From Saccharomyces paradoxus (taxonomy: Eukaryota; Ascomycota; Saccharomycetes; Saccharomycetales; Saccharomycetaceae): 64,000 bases of DNA. Below the pieces are notes generated by a model. The model was not told the DNA's origin. It did no database searches and saw only the letters and a program-made list of their open reading frames with translations. Both the position numbers and the translations under genes were made by a program. Below are positions 19,201 through 28,669 of this stretch, one piece after another (position 1 is the first letter of the stretch; each line of letters opens with the position of its first letter). The DNA is taken from contig NC_047502.1 in assembly GCF_002079055.1 (NCBI RefSeq), positions 682,001 to 746,000 of the forward strand. Direction: 5' to 3'.

Positions 19201-19983
19201 CTGCTTTGCTAGTTCAATTTGAGGAGTTGCATCAATTGGTATGGCATGTAAGGAATTGAATTTTATTGACGATGATGATGACGATGATGATGCAACAACA
19301 GTTCTTTTGGACGGGTTGAAGTATCTCGAAGCCGCAGTAGACGAACCGACAGAAGACGATGTTGATATTCTGCTCACCATAGGAAGCGTAGGGGTTAATT
19401 TTTCACCATTAAACAAGGAGTGCTCTTGTGACTTTCTGTAATCTCTTGACAATCTATTAGAAGTAGGAAACTTTTCCATGGCAGATTTCACAGGAATAAG
19501 AGAGGTGTGTTTTGAGTTTCTCTTTATGTTATCAGGCCCAAAGTTAACAAGTGTGGTCCTCTCGAGATTGTGCTTGGGTACTTTCTCTATCGAGTCTACA
19601 TTCTTCTCTGATTTGAAAGACCTTTCTTCAGAATCTTGTCCATCACCGAGTTGTTGTACAACCACAATGTCATCATCTTCAGAGCCTTTTTCACTGCTTG
19701 ACCTGAAGTTTAAATCTAATCTACCCATCTTGCGCCGTATCCTGCTTAGTTTGCTGTGTTTCTTTGTGGGCTCGCATTCCTTTAGGTTAGATTTATCGTC
19801 ATCATTATTAATGTGTTCCTGTATTCCTGCGAGTTGAATAAAAGGGCTCCTATAACTTTCATGCTCTCTTATCTTATCTGTGTCAGCTAGAATACTGTTT
19901 CCGCCCTTTTTGTTGCTACTTTTATCATTACTGTGTGATTGAAGGAATTTAAGCTTAATCAACGACGAAATAGACTGATTCAT
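16285..19983 (-). CDS. SYT1: Syt1, Sec7-domain guanine nucleotide exchange factor for Arl1
   Basis: Protein of 1232 residues. Syt1 activates the Golgi GTPase Arl1, which recruits the golgin Imh1. The N-terminal 420 residues are basic, Ser-rich and disordered. A Sec7 domain lies at about 440-620; the catalytic glutamate finger is E524 in LELPKESQQIDR, and the second conserved Sec7 motif is FSLLMLHTDYFNPN. A PH-like domain with a large Ser/acidic insert follows at about 860-1080, then a short helical, acidic C-terminus. The frame stays open 65 codons further upstream, but that stretch begins with TTG and has no ATG. A Gln run and Asp/Ser codon repeats make length change likely. Confidence 0.95.
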   Translation of the reverse strand: MNQSISSLIKLKFLQSHSNDKSSNKKGGNSILADTDKIREHESYRSPFIQLAGIQEHINNDDDKSNLKECEPTKKHSKLSRIRRKMGRLDLNFRSSSEKGSEDDDIVVVQQLGDGQDSEERSFKSEKNVDSIEKVPKHNLERTTLVNFGPDNIKRNSKHTSLIPVKSAMEKFPTSNRLSRDYRKSQEHSLFNGEKLTPTLPMVSRISTSSSVGSSTAASRYFNPSKRTVVASSSSSSSSIKFNSLHAIPIDATPQIELAKQQDEISKRRFGRRRSRTVDVFDYINKNNTAMNKAPLSPPSFIGNIDEKNANSVMQDTMRSRGLLLPDDSNIISNDTNGVETHHSDHQILSRSRSQSTSFVQSKGGKRKSIEDESYHNKLGLPHASGPTSVYNNKSNANSTITGMSRRSSSIVNALSSFVNLRSSSLSSSKQQHLQQQQQLQQKLDVSLDDLPPVPAPEFSDSCKDFLVKLAPYGKFIGVILTEKEDEFKKNCLDYLLTNCFEFKNDPLDIALRKLLMFLELPKESQQIDRLIMAFSVAYHKAQKSYCKKKGIECSWSNADQVYFIAFSLLMLHTDYFNPNNKCKMTKHDFVDLVHNDKYSGGSEILIAVLTYFYENVTAKESPKFNYFMMSPMALDDSIFDKDAFDTNFALTLSSNSMYSPIEMIKRGSILSKEASLSPTLYPLANSISASGIAPSTTVSSGPPNTPGTINGTNLGPTNNNSNRPASNSISSYFSYNPSSSSSGNATLVQDDINIYSHIINDTLNEVNLSSEVSKYWNKNALKADLLRKEEHKYEKYYSIMNDTKGGYLRFHKSQLNKLNLPNFEILNDNSLSGCKNSDYKYCKILQMGGIMNLGMPSRKFSIVNSGKIHWKKEFAILTSFGLLICDKMDWINPQMMKDPKSGTTNYIIDFKSGFSFVPGSTIDVYNGLFADSERDSLGKSHFASLVLAYTEHHSTGSHTSNTAVTSGPARQSEGVFETSSDEEEINTSFTDGTSSVSNSVSNSDSGTGSVSSSDNQLSSNDGNNKEDRSVKDEFPIFEDENADCLLYLHTCHRNFIWKCANTYERDNWIDSINLFSAYDGCYVEIGSIANTICNKRKLTVLQRMGRLRSIKSAKWEKLKTFESTLMLMGKCVPISTKTRTDMINRIRQLAVRMDWLIYEIKRNELFVSIIKEVTRKQAGKNILQDEKGEEEGRGKNDDSDGIDDIEESFLFNEDSLQECVSDSGHDEYSNE

Positions 19984-20110
19984 TATTTGACAAGTGCAGG
20001 TTTGGCGGGTGATTAGTGAAAATGGAGTTGTAATGAGGTGAAACAGGAAAAAATAGGAAATGGATGTGACTAACCTTGCGATGCCAAACGGATCCGAAGT
20101 GCGGTGCCTA

Positions 20111-20398
20111 TTACCTTTCCTTCCACCTGGTGCTTTTAATCTTGAAAGTATAATGAGCTGGTGGTATAAGAGAAGCAATCTCTAAAGAAAAGTTCTTTAT
20201 ACAATAGACCAGCTTTGTGGTATGAGACAGGGTGTGATATTGATTATGTTGAAGGCTGTTGAACTTAGGCACCATTCCCTTTTCATTCCCTATATCACTT
20301 TTCGTAATATTTTCAACATCTCCTTTACGCCAAAAACAAGAAAAAAAAGGACGAGATGGCCTTCGATTTTCAATGCTTGCTCCTGTTCCATTTCTCAT
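20111..20398 (-). CDS. YPR096C ortholog, small protein of unknown function
   Basis: Protein of 95 residues, basic and without a clear domain. Position and strand match S. cerevisiae YPR096C, which I recall as about 110 residues and possibly ribosome-associated; the length difference is unverified. It lies upstream of SYT1 on the same strand, with 127 bases between its stop and the SYT1 start, and is divergent from LEC1 with 252 bases. No signal peptide or membrane segment is apparent. Conservation of the frame in other Saccharomyces species would decide whether it is coding. Confidence 0.6.
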   Translation of the reverse strand: MRNGTGASIENRRPSRPFFSCFWRKGDVENITKSDIGNEKGMVPKFNSLQHNQYHTLSHTTKLVYCIKNFSLEIASLIPPAHYTFKIKSTRWKER

Positions 20399-20650
20399 AG
20401 AATAGATAAACGTACGCTAATTATTTGTCGCACACCTTTCCAGGAGTGAACAAAGTACGTATTAAGGTATTCTTCGAATAATTGATAACTTTCTAGCTTT
20501 TCATTCTTTTTAGCAACTACATATCCAAGTACCGTAGATTTGGTTCAATAAAAGAAAAGAAACAAACTTTGCCTTGGAGTCGGAATTGAGGACTGAAATC
20601 AGTGTTTAAGATATATTGTACTCAACGAATCAAAACTGAACAGGTTTCAA

Positions 20651-23600
20651 ATGATTTCACAAAATATCCCGGTTTTAAATCCAACGGAGGAGCACTATTT
20701 GAAGAGAGAACTGCTTCGATGCCAATTGGATCATGAAATTGAAGCGCTAAACGATCAGTTTGCCTTGAGAAAGTTTGGATACCCATTTTCACCAAACGAT
20801 CCGACAGCTCCACAGCCCACCTCAAATAACGATTCATCACCGGTGCTCGGTGGCAAAGGCCATTTTAGCGTTAATTATCCCATGTTGAGTTATGTTTTAC
20901 AAGAATTTATATCTACATTCCCTTTACTTTCAACTAATTTGTTGGTTGATGAAAAGTTCTGGCAGAGTAAGGTTCAAGTTTTTTTTGAACATTTTATGAG
21001 TCTTGGTTTCAGTGAAAGTTACGATAGGGAGGAAGCTTCAAAGAGGAAGAAAGTTTCCAAAAAGCTATCAAAGGTTATTCTGTTACTCTTCAACTCTGGT
21101 GTTGGCTCTTCCCAAGAGCAAGCGTATTATAATGAGGATAAATTTGTTTTACAGTCAGGCCAAGCGAGGAAACGCTCTAATATTGAGAAATTTGCGATGC
21201 CAACTAAAGAAAATTTGGAGAATTTGCTTACGAACGAATCTGTTTTCATCAATGGTTGGGATGTTAATATTATATCTGTATTTGGCAAGAATTCACGGAG
21301 ATCTACTGAAAATGTTGAAAATGCTAGGTCTCCCAAATCTACGCCAATCTCGAGTCCCAAAAGCCATGGTATAAAATCATTTGCGTCCACTTCTAAATGG
21401 ATGAAGAATGCTTTCAGCAACACTATCAATAGTACCATAAACAGTATGCCCGAATCCTCAGCATCTTTGTTTTCGAAGTTATCTCTTGGTGTGTCTTCAA
21501 CTAAGAGCAATAGATCTAGAAAACACCATTATTTCTTGATCAAGATCAAAAAGCAAGAAGATGAAGCTTACCATAACGGTAATGAAGAGAACGGTAAAAG
21601 TGATTGCCTCATTGAATATTTCTATATAACAAGGACTTACAGTGACTTTAAAAAACTATCTCATGATTTAAGATCAGAATTTCCGGGGAAGAAATGTCCG
21701 CGTTTACCTCATAGAAACAAAAAAGTGACATCTATGGTGACTAAAACGGAAGTGTTACGTAATAGCCAATCTAAATCGGCAACCCGGGAAAGAATTGTCA
21801 ATACTTTTGATACTGATTTACAGTCTGCATCGGAATCAGATAATTCTTCATTTCTACACACAACGAATGAATTATCTGCTACTGAAACAGTCCTTACAGA
21901 AAAAGAAACTGAAACTCTGAGGAAAAATATCTTGGACGAGATCAAAGAAGAAGAGCATATTGATGAGGACGAGGATGAGGAAGACGAGGAAGGAGAAGAA
22001 AGTGATTTTGACGAATACAAAGATGCATCCGATTCAAAAGTCAATACTTTGGTAGGTGAAAAAATGAGAACTTCATTAAGGCAATATTTAAGAAGTTTGT
22101 GTAAAGATGCAGAGGTGTCACAAAGCACGTCTATTCGCCGGTTCTTCCTGAGTGGGCCTAATTTAGATGTTAAGGACTTAAATCCGAAAATAACAGACGA
22201 TATTAGAAACAGGGCGCTGATAGATGTGAGTAATTTGGAGAACCAAATACGTTTTCAACAGATGGCATTAGAAAAATCTTTAAAATTGCAAGATTCAATG
22301 AAAGATTTCAAAACATCCTTATTAAAAGATGAAAAATACTTGATGAGGCTTCTGGGAGAAATTAAGGATAACACAAAAGTTGAAGACCTATCACCACTTT
22401 TACAAGACTTTGTCGAATGGTGTAAAATTTATATTTCCTCGATGATTTATCAGATGTTTCTGGGTAACGATAACAGTTATGAACTCTATACACAAGTCAG
22501 ACGACTGCATAAACTCATGCCATATACAGTTATGGGACAGATCATGAAATTTACTAATCCAATAGCGATTATGAGGGGGATGATTGAATTATTTATGGCC
22601 CAACCTTTTGGTGGTCATTCGCTCTTGCAAACAATGTTTTCCACAATATTGACAGATGATTTGAAAACTCAAAAAGTGGCTATAAAGGAATTAGAAAGCA
22701 AAATTGCCGAGATGGATCCAGGCGCGCCAGTTGTGATTAAATGCTTGAAAGATTTTGTTTTTAATAATACTAAGGATGAATACGACGCTAAACTCTTTAC
22801 TATGGACACAGTAAATGCAGAATCAGAGTCCATGAATATGCCTGTGCCATTGATAATATTAATGAAAAGTGCAGCTGCAAATCTGATTTCAGACGAGGTT
22901 GTCGCAGGACTTATTGAATCCTATTCCTCATGGAAACTTCAGAGAGAAGGTATGGACACATTAACTGTAACTAGTGAAGATTATTCAGGTAGCTACTTTG
23001 CACACGTCAAAGATTTATTGCAATTGTATATCAAAGAACATGATAAACAACTCATGAGACAGCTATGGCAAGATCCGGAATTAACTCAAATGCTGAAAGC
23101 AATTGTAACCATGATTTATGAACCTATGGTCAAGATCTTCAAAGTTGCAAGGATGGATGTTGCTTTGAAAAATTTTGAGAAGTTTATGAGTGATTTGATT
23201 AAGCTAGTCGATGATGTTATCAATGGTCAGTTGGGAGTTTCTACACAGTTTAATGTCGTAGAAGAAATTCATAACTTAGTAACCAAACATCAAGATGCCT
23301 TTTTTGAGTTTATTCATGATGTGTATTTGAACGATTCAGAAGGAATTTTTGAAGGTTTTATTACCTGGATTACTACAATAGTAAAATTTTTGCAAAAGAG
23401 TAAATTTGGAGAGCCGAGTGAGAGGATTGACTTTAATAAATTGATTTGTAGAGAAAACATCGATATTGATGTCAAGCTTTTGAAAATTCAAGTTAATGGT
23501 GTTCTTAATAAGAAGATTGGTGCTAGGAAAATTTACAAGAAGTTGTTAGATTTGAAGGTTAAACAAGGGGCTAAACAAAATAACAAGAACGCGGCTGGAT

Positions 23601-23869
23601 TGCTTCAAAAGAATTGGAGTGATATAAACTCATTGGTTATGCCTTCGAGCTCTGGGTCATTTGGGCTCGGAGATGGTGAATTGGTAGATTTGGATCTTGA
23701 TACAGCTGATTATGATTTTCTACATAAAGATAATGAAGTTGAATTAGAAAAGCAATACCAAGATTTATTGAATCTGGTTGTTGACGAAAGTGAAATTGAT
23801 AAACTGAGATCTCGAGTTTTTGCGCAAGAGTTGAAAAATTATTTAGAAGCCCAAGTGGCTAAAAGGTAA
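20651..23869 (+). CDS. LEC1: YPR097W ortholog, PX-domain protein linked to lipid droplets and sterol
   Basis: Protein of 1072 residues. In S. cerevisiae YPR097W was named Lec1 and linked to ergosterol distribution at lipid-droplet contacts. The N-terminus (1-165) has a PXB-type helical region with YPMLSYVLQEFISTFPLL. A split PX phosphoinositide-binding domain starts at about 291 (HHYFLIKIKK); it contains TRTYSDFKKLSHDLRSEFPGKKCPRLP, then a long insert with an acidic run at about 433-460, and resumes with LRQYLRSLCKD near 478. The remainder to the C-terminus is a long helical domain of the kind found in fungal PX-associated proteins. No membrane segment is visible. Confidence 0.93.
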   Translation: MISQNIPVLNPTEEHYLKRELLRCQLDHEIEALNDQFALRKFGYPFSPNDPTAPQPTSNNDSSPVLGGKGHFSVNYPMLSYVLQEFISTFPLLSTNLLVDEKFWQSKVQVFFEHFMSLGFSESYDREEASKRKKVSKKLSKVILLLFNSGVGSSQEQAYYNEDKFVLQSGQARKRSNIEKFAMPTKENLENLLTNESVFINGWDVNIISVFGKNSRRSTENVENARSPKSTPISSPKSHGIKSFASTSKWMKNAFSNTINSTINSMPESSASLFSKLSLGVSSTKSNRSRKHHYFLIKIKKQEDEAYHNGNEENGKSDCLIEYFYITRTYSDFKKLSHDLRSEFPGKKCPRLPHRNKKVTSMVTKTEVLRNSQSKSATRERIVNTFDTDLQSASESDNSSFLHTTNELSATETVLTEKETETLRKNILDEIKEEEHIDEDEDEEDEEGEESDFDEYKDASDSKVNTLVGEKMRTSLRQYLRSLCKDAEVSQSTSIRRFFLSGPNLDVKDLNPKITDDIRNRALIDVSNLENQIRFQQMALEKSLKLQDSMKDFKTSLLKDEKYLMRLLGEIKDNTKVEDLSPLLQDFVEWCKIYISSMIYQMFLGNDNSYELYTQVRRLHKLMPYTVMGQIMKFTNPIAIMRGMIELFMAQPFGGHSLLQTMFSTILTDDLKTQKVAIKELESKIAEMDPGAPVVIKCLKDFVFNNTKDEYDAKLFTMDTVNAESESMNMPVPLIILMKSAAANLISDEVVAGLIESYSSWKLQREGMDTLTVTSEDYSGSYFAHVKDLLQLYIKEHDKQLMRQLWQDPELTQMLKAIVTMIYEPMVKIFKVARMDVALKNFEKFMSDLIKLVDDVINGQLGVSTQFNVVEEIHNLVTKHQDAFFEFIHDVYLNDSEGIFEGFITWITTIVKFLQKSKFGEPSERIDFNKLICRENIDIDVKLLKIQVNGVLNKKIGARKIYKKLLDLKVKQGAKQNNKNAAGLLQKNWSDINSLVMPSSSGSFGLGDGELVDLDLDTADYDFLHKDNEVELEKQYQDLLNLVVDESEIDKLRSRVFAQELKNYLEAQVAKR

Positions 23870-24404
23870 GCCTTTTCTAGTTCGTCCTTTATAACTATGG
23901 TACAGGTGAAAAATACGGGGCTGGTAAGGACGTGTTCAGGGTCGATATTTATAAAGAGAAGGCTTGTCGAAATAAAAAAATAAAAAAAATACTATGATAA
24001 ATACTATTTTCATTTATTTGGAGATGCTAAGAATAGCGCTATTACTCTTTTAGATTTTCCTGATTAAAATCAGGAAAACAGAAGTCACAGTTGTGTGTAA
24101 GATTTTCAGGCATATTAAAGCACCCGCCTTCTAGGTCCAACGCTGCTGCACAAAAGACCGAACTACTAGTCCCACATGAAAACTAAAATGTAGTTCTTAT
24201 ATTATCTTTATGGATGCTTCCATAATAATACCTCCTCCTTAGAAGTCATATAGTAGAGCTGGTCAAGAGTTGGCTAAGAACCACGTCCCTTAATTTTCAA
24301 GGAAGATTTAAACCATTCTTACTGTGTGAACCTCGTTGCTGTCTCGGTATACAAAGAAATGACAAAAAATTGATCTTGCTTACATATATTTACTTGTAAA
24401 ATAA
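23870..24404. other. Convergent intergenic region with perfect inverted repeat
   Basis: A 535-base gap between the 3' ends of LEC1 and TMH18, long for a convergent pair. It holds A-rich runs near 23975 and the 24-base inverted repeat at 24055-24078. I looked for tRNA boxes, C/D boxes and LTR ends and saw none. Confidence 0.5.
24055..24078. repeat. Perfect 11-bp inverted repeat
   Basis: TTTTCCTGATT and AATCAGGAAAA flank a 2-base AA centre. As RNA it would form a short hairpin on either strand, with a real loop of about 4 bases. It lies about 190 bases after the LEC1 stop and 330 after the TMH18 stop. It could aid 3' end formation or be a protein site; nothing here proves either. Confidence 0.75.
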
Positions 24405-24986
24405 CTATTTTGGAATTTTTCTTAATAAACCTCCTGACAAACATACACCGTACGCAAGCATCCCACAAACATTAGAAAGATTGAACAAAAGACTCAATCC
24501 GTGCGACTTGCCGAATTCTTTACGAAGCACAGCATCCTTTGCTTCCAATTCATCGCCTGTGTATTTCTTGGCAATATCTTTTCTTTGTTCTTTAACTCTA
24601 TGGGTCCAGGGCAACAGCCAAAATAAATTGGTTAGCCCACTGACGGATGCTACTACCAAAGAAGATAATGGTCCGGTTGTCAAAGCAATAGGAGCAGTAA
24701 GAGCCAGAACGACAGGTGATGCAGCTTGCATTTGAAAAAAATATGGGAAGATTTTATTTTGCAAAGCAGAAAATTGGTCCTTTTCAAGCACTTTGAATGC
24801 GATTGGAGAAGCTACATAGGAATAAAAGGTCGTTCCTCCAAATCTGAAAGATTGAGTTGGTGCATAGAAATTGTTAGTCGCTTGTTCTCAAGTAATCGCA
24901 GTCGGTCGAATTATCTTAAAGGTCCTTATCCGTACATACACAAAGGAATAAAAAAGCAAATGAGCTGTAGTCTTGACTAAACACAT
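24405..24986 (-). CDS. TMH18: Tmh18, TMEM205-family membrane protein; spliced gene
   Basis: Two exons join to give 161 residues. Exon 1 is 24986-24940 ([15 protein letters not shown] plus two bases of a Val codon); exon 2 is 24843-24405. The joined junction reads [26 protein letters not shown], completing the first membrane segment and its FGG motif. This is the known length and sequence pattern of the S. cerevisiae ortholog. Several hydrophobic segments follow, for example [23 protein letters not shown] and [20 protein letters not shown]. Tmh18 is described as a mitochondrial membrane protein with links to phospholipid balance; that is known of the ortholog and not readable here. It is the only intron-bearing gene I found in the window. 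Confidence 0.96.
24844..24939 (-). other. TMH18: Spliceosomal intron of TMH18
   Basis: 96 bases. 5' site GTATGT (24939-24934), branch sequence GACTAAC (24879-24873), 3' site CAG (24846-24844). The branch differs from the yeast TACTAAC consensus at its first base only. Removing it restores one frame through the conserved first membrane segment. Confidence 0.95.
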
Positions 24987-25210
24987 TTTTGGATATTAAT
25001 TTTACTAGACTGTATAGGGTGGTTTAATCAACAACTAACACCGAACAATTCCATGTAAATCCCCTAAATACTATTCTTTTCTTTACGTTTATCGCACTAT
25101 ACGTTGCATGGCTTTCCGTCTTTTTCGGATGGGGGAAGCTCATAAGAATTGCAACAAATCATAAGCTCTGACATAAAAAGATTAATCAAAAGGATTGTTA
25201 TAAACCATGA

Positions 25211-25669
<459 letters not shown>

Positions 25670-25942
25670 CTTTAGTATATATGAAAATTCTGGAAGTAGA
25701 ATGAGATAAGTGTACCTGTATATATAATCTGGGCAGATAGGGCCCTCAATGTTCAAGATTCAAAATCAATCCTGCCATTGTTATACAATATGTCATGGTA
25801 TGTGGTCTTTAAGACTGATTACCCGCTTTGTGTTCTGCGAATCTCACTAGTGTAATAAACGTGGAATAAGAATGGAACATGAGAGAAGTAATTTTTAGGA
25901 TATCTGAAAAACAACAATACGTTATTCTGGCATTTAGATTTG

Positions 25943-26521
25943 ATGGACCGTTTTAACTTCATCGATAAAGGGATTCTTGAGATTTACAAGAGTGAAATAG
26001 ATGAATTAGTGAGGAAAGAATATGGGAATATAAAAAAAGAGCCTATGCATCCCGAAGTACAAGGTATAATTACGAAGAAAAATGGGCCCGATAAGAGTGT
26101 TACTGCGCTTTCAAAAGGATTGTACACTGAATACTTAGAACAATGCAATAACAAAAAAAAGCGAGCATCGGATTTTGATGATGACGTTGATACTTTGTTT
26201 TTGCAAGAGTACAGAAGGAAATACCCCAGGATTGATACTTCCAGGTACGTACCGAACGAGTCTTCCGAAATTAACTTATTGGGGATGGTAGACTCCTATT
26301 TAAAACATCAGGAAATTGTTTTGGATACACTTCTACCGCGAACGATATCGAACCAATGGATGATTAATAATGACCATATTCAGCAGACGTCGACGATAGT
26401 GGAAGAAATGAGCGACCAGCAGCAGAAACACATTAATGATTTGGAAATATACAGAGAGGGACTACAACGTCGGTATGAACCTTTATTTTTACAAATGAGG
26501 CGGCAAATCGAGGAAAGATAA
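25943..26521 (+). CDS. SNT309: Snt309, NineTeen complex splicing subunit
   Basis: Protein of 192 residues. Snt309 binds Prp19 and stabilises the NineTeen complex, which activates the spliceosome. It is helical and charged, with a conserved core DTLFLQEYRRKYPRIDTSRYVPNESSE and a C-terminal coiled-coil-like segment. I start at the ATG at 25943; the preceding in-frame codon is TTG. As I recall, the S. cerevisiae protein stops at 175 residues after DLEIYRKRLQ; here the frame goes on for 17 further residues (about RRYEPLFLQMRRQIEER), extending the final helix. The sequence has also diverged more than its neighbours. Confidence 0.93.
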   Translation: MDRFNFIDKGILEIYKSEIDELVRKEYGNIKKEPMHPEVQGIITKKNGPDKSVTALSKGLYTEYLEQCNNKKKRASDFDDDVDTLFLQEYRRKYPRIDTSRYVPNESSEINLLGMVDSYLKHQEIVLDTLLPRTISNQWMINNDHIQQTSTIVEEMSDQQQKHINDLEIYREGLQRRYEPLFLQMRRQIEER

Positions 26522-26679
26522 AGTGAATCGCCCACCGTACAAATATCTAGCACGCATGTAAAAACATGTGGGGAGGGGGCCTTATTTAGATTTAAAATTC
26601 ATAATTTTATTAATTGGTTACAAAAAAACATAGATATGAGTATATAAATGTGTTAAATTTCTTCACAAACTAATTAAAA

Positions 26680-27204
26680 TTATTTGTCCAAAACATCAGC
26701 ATCGTACTTTTGCTTGAACCAAGAGACGGTGTCTTCCTTAGTGGTCTTGTGGGAGTTACCAACAGTACCCTTACATCTCTTTCTTCTAGTGACTCTAGCA
26801 CCTGGTCTGTTCATGACAACGTAGAAGTCCATACCGAAAATACCGATGGATGGGTCATATTTGATACCTAAGTCAATGTGTTCGTCAATACCGAAACCGA
26901 AGTTACCGGTAGCAGAGAAGTTTCTGTCTCTCAATTGGTATTCCTTGACCTTCAAACCTCTTTCCAAGATTTCTTCAGCCTTTGGACCTCTGACGGTAAC
27001 GTGAACAGCAATTTTTTCGTTTCTTCTGATACCGAAAGTTCTGACAGTGTATCTGGCCTTGGATTGGACAGGGGTTTGACCAGACAATTGCTCTAAAACC
27101 TTGGAGGCTCTGGTCAATCTGTCACCAGATTCACCAACAGAAATGTTTAAGACCAACTTTTCGATCTTCAAATCACGCATAGGGTTTTGAGCTTTGGCAG
27201 ACAT
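26680..27204 (-). CDS. RPL11A: Rpl11A, 60S ribosomal protein uL5
   Basis: Protein of 174 residues, full length. uL5 binds 5S rRNA and sits in the central protuberance; with uL18 and 5S RNA it forms the 5S RNP. Typical segments are visible: [26 protein letters not shown] near the start, [32 protein letters not shown] with Q for K at one site, and [28 protein letters not shown]. Codon use is strongly biased, as in other highly expressed yeast genes. The intronless copy at this locus is RPL11A; a second copy, RPL11B, is known elsewhere. The promoter region holds Rap1-type and Reb1-type sites. Confidence 0.98.
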
Positions 27205-27425
27205 CTTTGGCTACGTTTGTATGTTCTTGGTTCACTTTCTTTTCCAACAATAAAAAAAATTCTAAATGAACTACAATAAAATATAAACTACGAAAGAAGC
27301 CTACGGATGGCACCAATATGTATCAAACAATGAAACTTTCGCATAGCTGAGTAGTAAGTGGGCGACCTTTGCTAGTGAAACAATAATTCGCTACAAAGTG
27401 AAAAAAGTTCGACTTAGAAACTGAT

Positions 27426-27451
27426 CACGTGGATGTGAGTCTATTACCCGT
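27426..27451. promoter_or_regulatory. CACGTG box and Reb1-type site in RPL11A-PRE2 promoter
   Basis: CACGTG is at 27426-27431, within ATCACGTGG, a good Cbf1-type core. TTACCCGT at 27444-27451 is a full Reb1 consensus. Reb1 is known to make nucleosome-free promoters. Both lie about 220-250 bases before RPL11A and further from PRE2. Confidence 0.6.
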
Positions 27452-27557
27452 AGAGTTTACGCGCTGTCTTTGCGTCCCTCTCTATATTTTGGCAGATTTC
27501 ACAGCTCTTTTCATTTCTACAAAGATGGCACAGTGATGAATTAATTGAACTGATAAT

Positions 27558-27569
27558 ACACCCATACCT
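27558..27569 (+). promoter_or_regulatory. Rap1-type site, RPL11A promoter
   Basis: ACACCCATACCT matches the Rap1 consensus core ACACCCRYACA at all but the last position. It lies 354 bases upstream of the RPL11A start, in the usual range for ribosomal protein genes, where Rap1 recruits Fhl1 and Ifh1. Only one clear copy was seen. Confidence 0.75.
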
Positions 27570-27650
27570 CAAATAATGTTTGGATGTTGAGCTGTCGTTG
27601 GGTAAAGAGATCCTCCGGGTATTATGCGATGTGAGGGAGAACAGCAAAAG

Positions 27651-27659
27651 GGTGGCAAA
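27651..27659 (+). promoter_or_regulatory. PACE element (Rpn4 site), PRE2 promoter
   Basis: GGTGGCAAA is a perfect match to the proteasome-associated control element bound by Rpn4. It lies 147 bases before the PRE2 start codon. Confidence 0.93.
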
Positions 27660-27805
27660 ACGAAGACTAGCACTCCTTCATAGTACACGATGTTAATTGT
27701 AAAGAAAGGCCGATTATAAAGTATTGACGTTTAGTAGAGAGCTATACTGTTACCTTCCAGTTGAAAAGATAGAGAGAAAGAAGAAAGGAACGAAAAAAAC
27801 AAAAA

Positions 27806-28669
27806 ATGCAAGCTATTGCCGATAGTTTTAGCGTACCAAATAGACTAGTAAAAGAACTTCAATATGATGACGAACAAAACTTAGAGAACGATTTCGTAAC
27901 AGGGGCATCTCAGTTCCAACGCTTGGCACCATCGCTTACGGTTCCACCAATTGCGTCTCCACAACAGTTTTTGAGAGCACATACGGATGATTCACGAAAC
28001 CCAGATTGTAAAATTAAGATCGCCCATGGTACTACCACCTTAGCATTTAGATTCGAGGGCGGTATTATTGTAGCAGTAGATTCTCGTGCTACTGCTGGCA
28101 ATTGGGTTGCTTCTCAAACCGTTAAAAAGGTTATTGAGATTAACCCATTTTTATTGGGTACAATGGCAGGTGGTGCGGCAGATTGTCAATTTTGGGAAAC
28201 TTGGTTAGGTTCTCAGTGCAGGCTGCACGAGTTAAGAGAAAAGGAACGTATATCTGTTGCTGCCGCATCCAAAATTTTAAGTAATTTGGTATACCAATAT
28301 AAGGGGGGCGGTTTATCAATGGGTACTATGATCTGTGGTTATACTAGAAAGGAAGGCCCAACCATTTATTACGTCGATTCAGACGGCACAAGATTGAAAG
28401 GTGACATATTCTGCGTTGGTTCAGGTCAAACATTTGCATATGGTGTTTTAGATTCTAACTATAAATGGGATTTATCTGTTGAAGATGCTTTATATCTAGG
28501 TAAGAGATCTATTTTAGCTGCTGCTCACAGAGATGCTTACTCTGGTGGTTCCGTAAATTTATATCATGTTACCGAAGATGGTTGGGTATATCACGGCAAT
28601 CATGATGTTGGTGAACTATTCTGGGAAGTCAAGGAAAAGGAAGGATCTTTCAACAACGTTATTGGCTAA
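27806..28669 (+). CDS. PRE2: Pre2, proteasome beta-5 catalytic subunit
   Basis: Protein of 287 residues, made as a proprotein. The propeptide is residues 1-75; self-cleavage after G75 exposes the catalytic Thr76 in AHGTTTLAF. The other active-site residues are present: D92 (Asp17 of the mature form) and K108 (Lys33). This subunit carries the chymotrypsin-like activity of the 20S core. The fold continues through [14 protein letters not shown] and the C-terminal [19 protein letters not shown]. It carries a PACE box upstream and is divergent from RPL11A across 601 bases. Confidence 0.98.
   Translation: MQAIADSFSVPNRLVKELQYDDEQNLENDFVTGASQFQRLAPSLTVPPIASPQQFLRAHTDDSRNPDCKIKIAHGTTTLAFRFEGGIIVAVDSRATAGNWVASQTVKKVIEINPFLLGTMAGGAADCQFWETWLGSQCRLHELREKERISVAAASKILSNLVYQYKGGGLSMGTMICGYTRKEGPTIYYVDSDGTRLKGDIFCVGSGQTFAYGVLDSNYKWDLSVEDALYLGKRSILAAAHRDAYSGGSVNLYHVTEDGWVYHGNHDVGELFWEVKEKEGSFNNVIG

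Noticed and set aside
19983-20178. Upstream extension of SYT1 with a hydrophobic segment
   Set aside because: The open frame has no ATG and begins with TTG, and a separate small gene ends just upstream.
23870-24404. RNA gene in the long LEC1-TMH18 gap
   Set aside because: No tRNA A/B box pair, no C/D or H/ACA boxes in proper order. Only the inverted repeat stands out.
25078-25091. Replication-origin-like CTTTACGTTTA between TMH18 and MRPL51
   Set aside because: Only 10 of 11 to the ARS consensus; such matches are common in AT-rich yeast DNA and I have no supporting B element.
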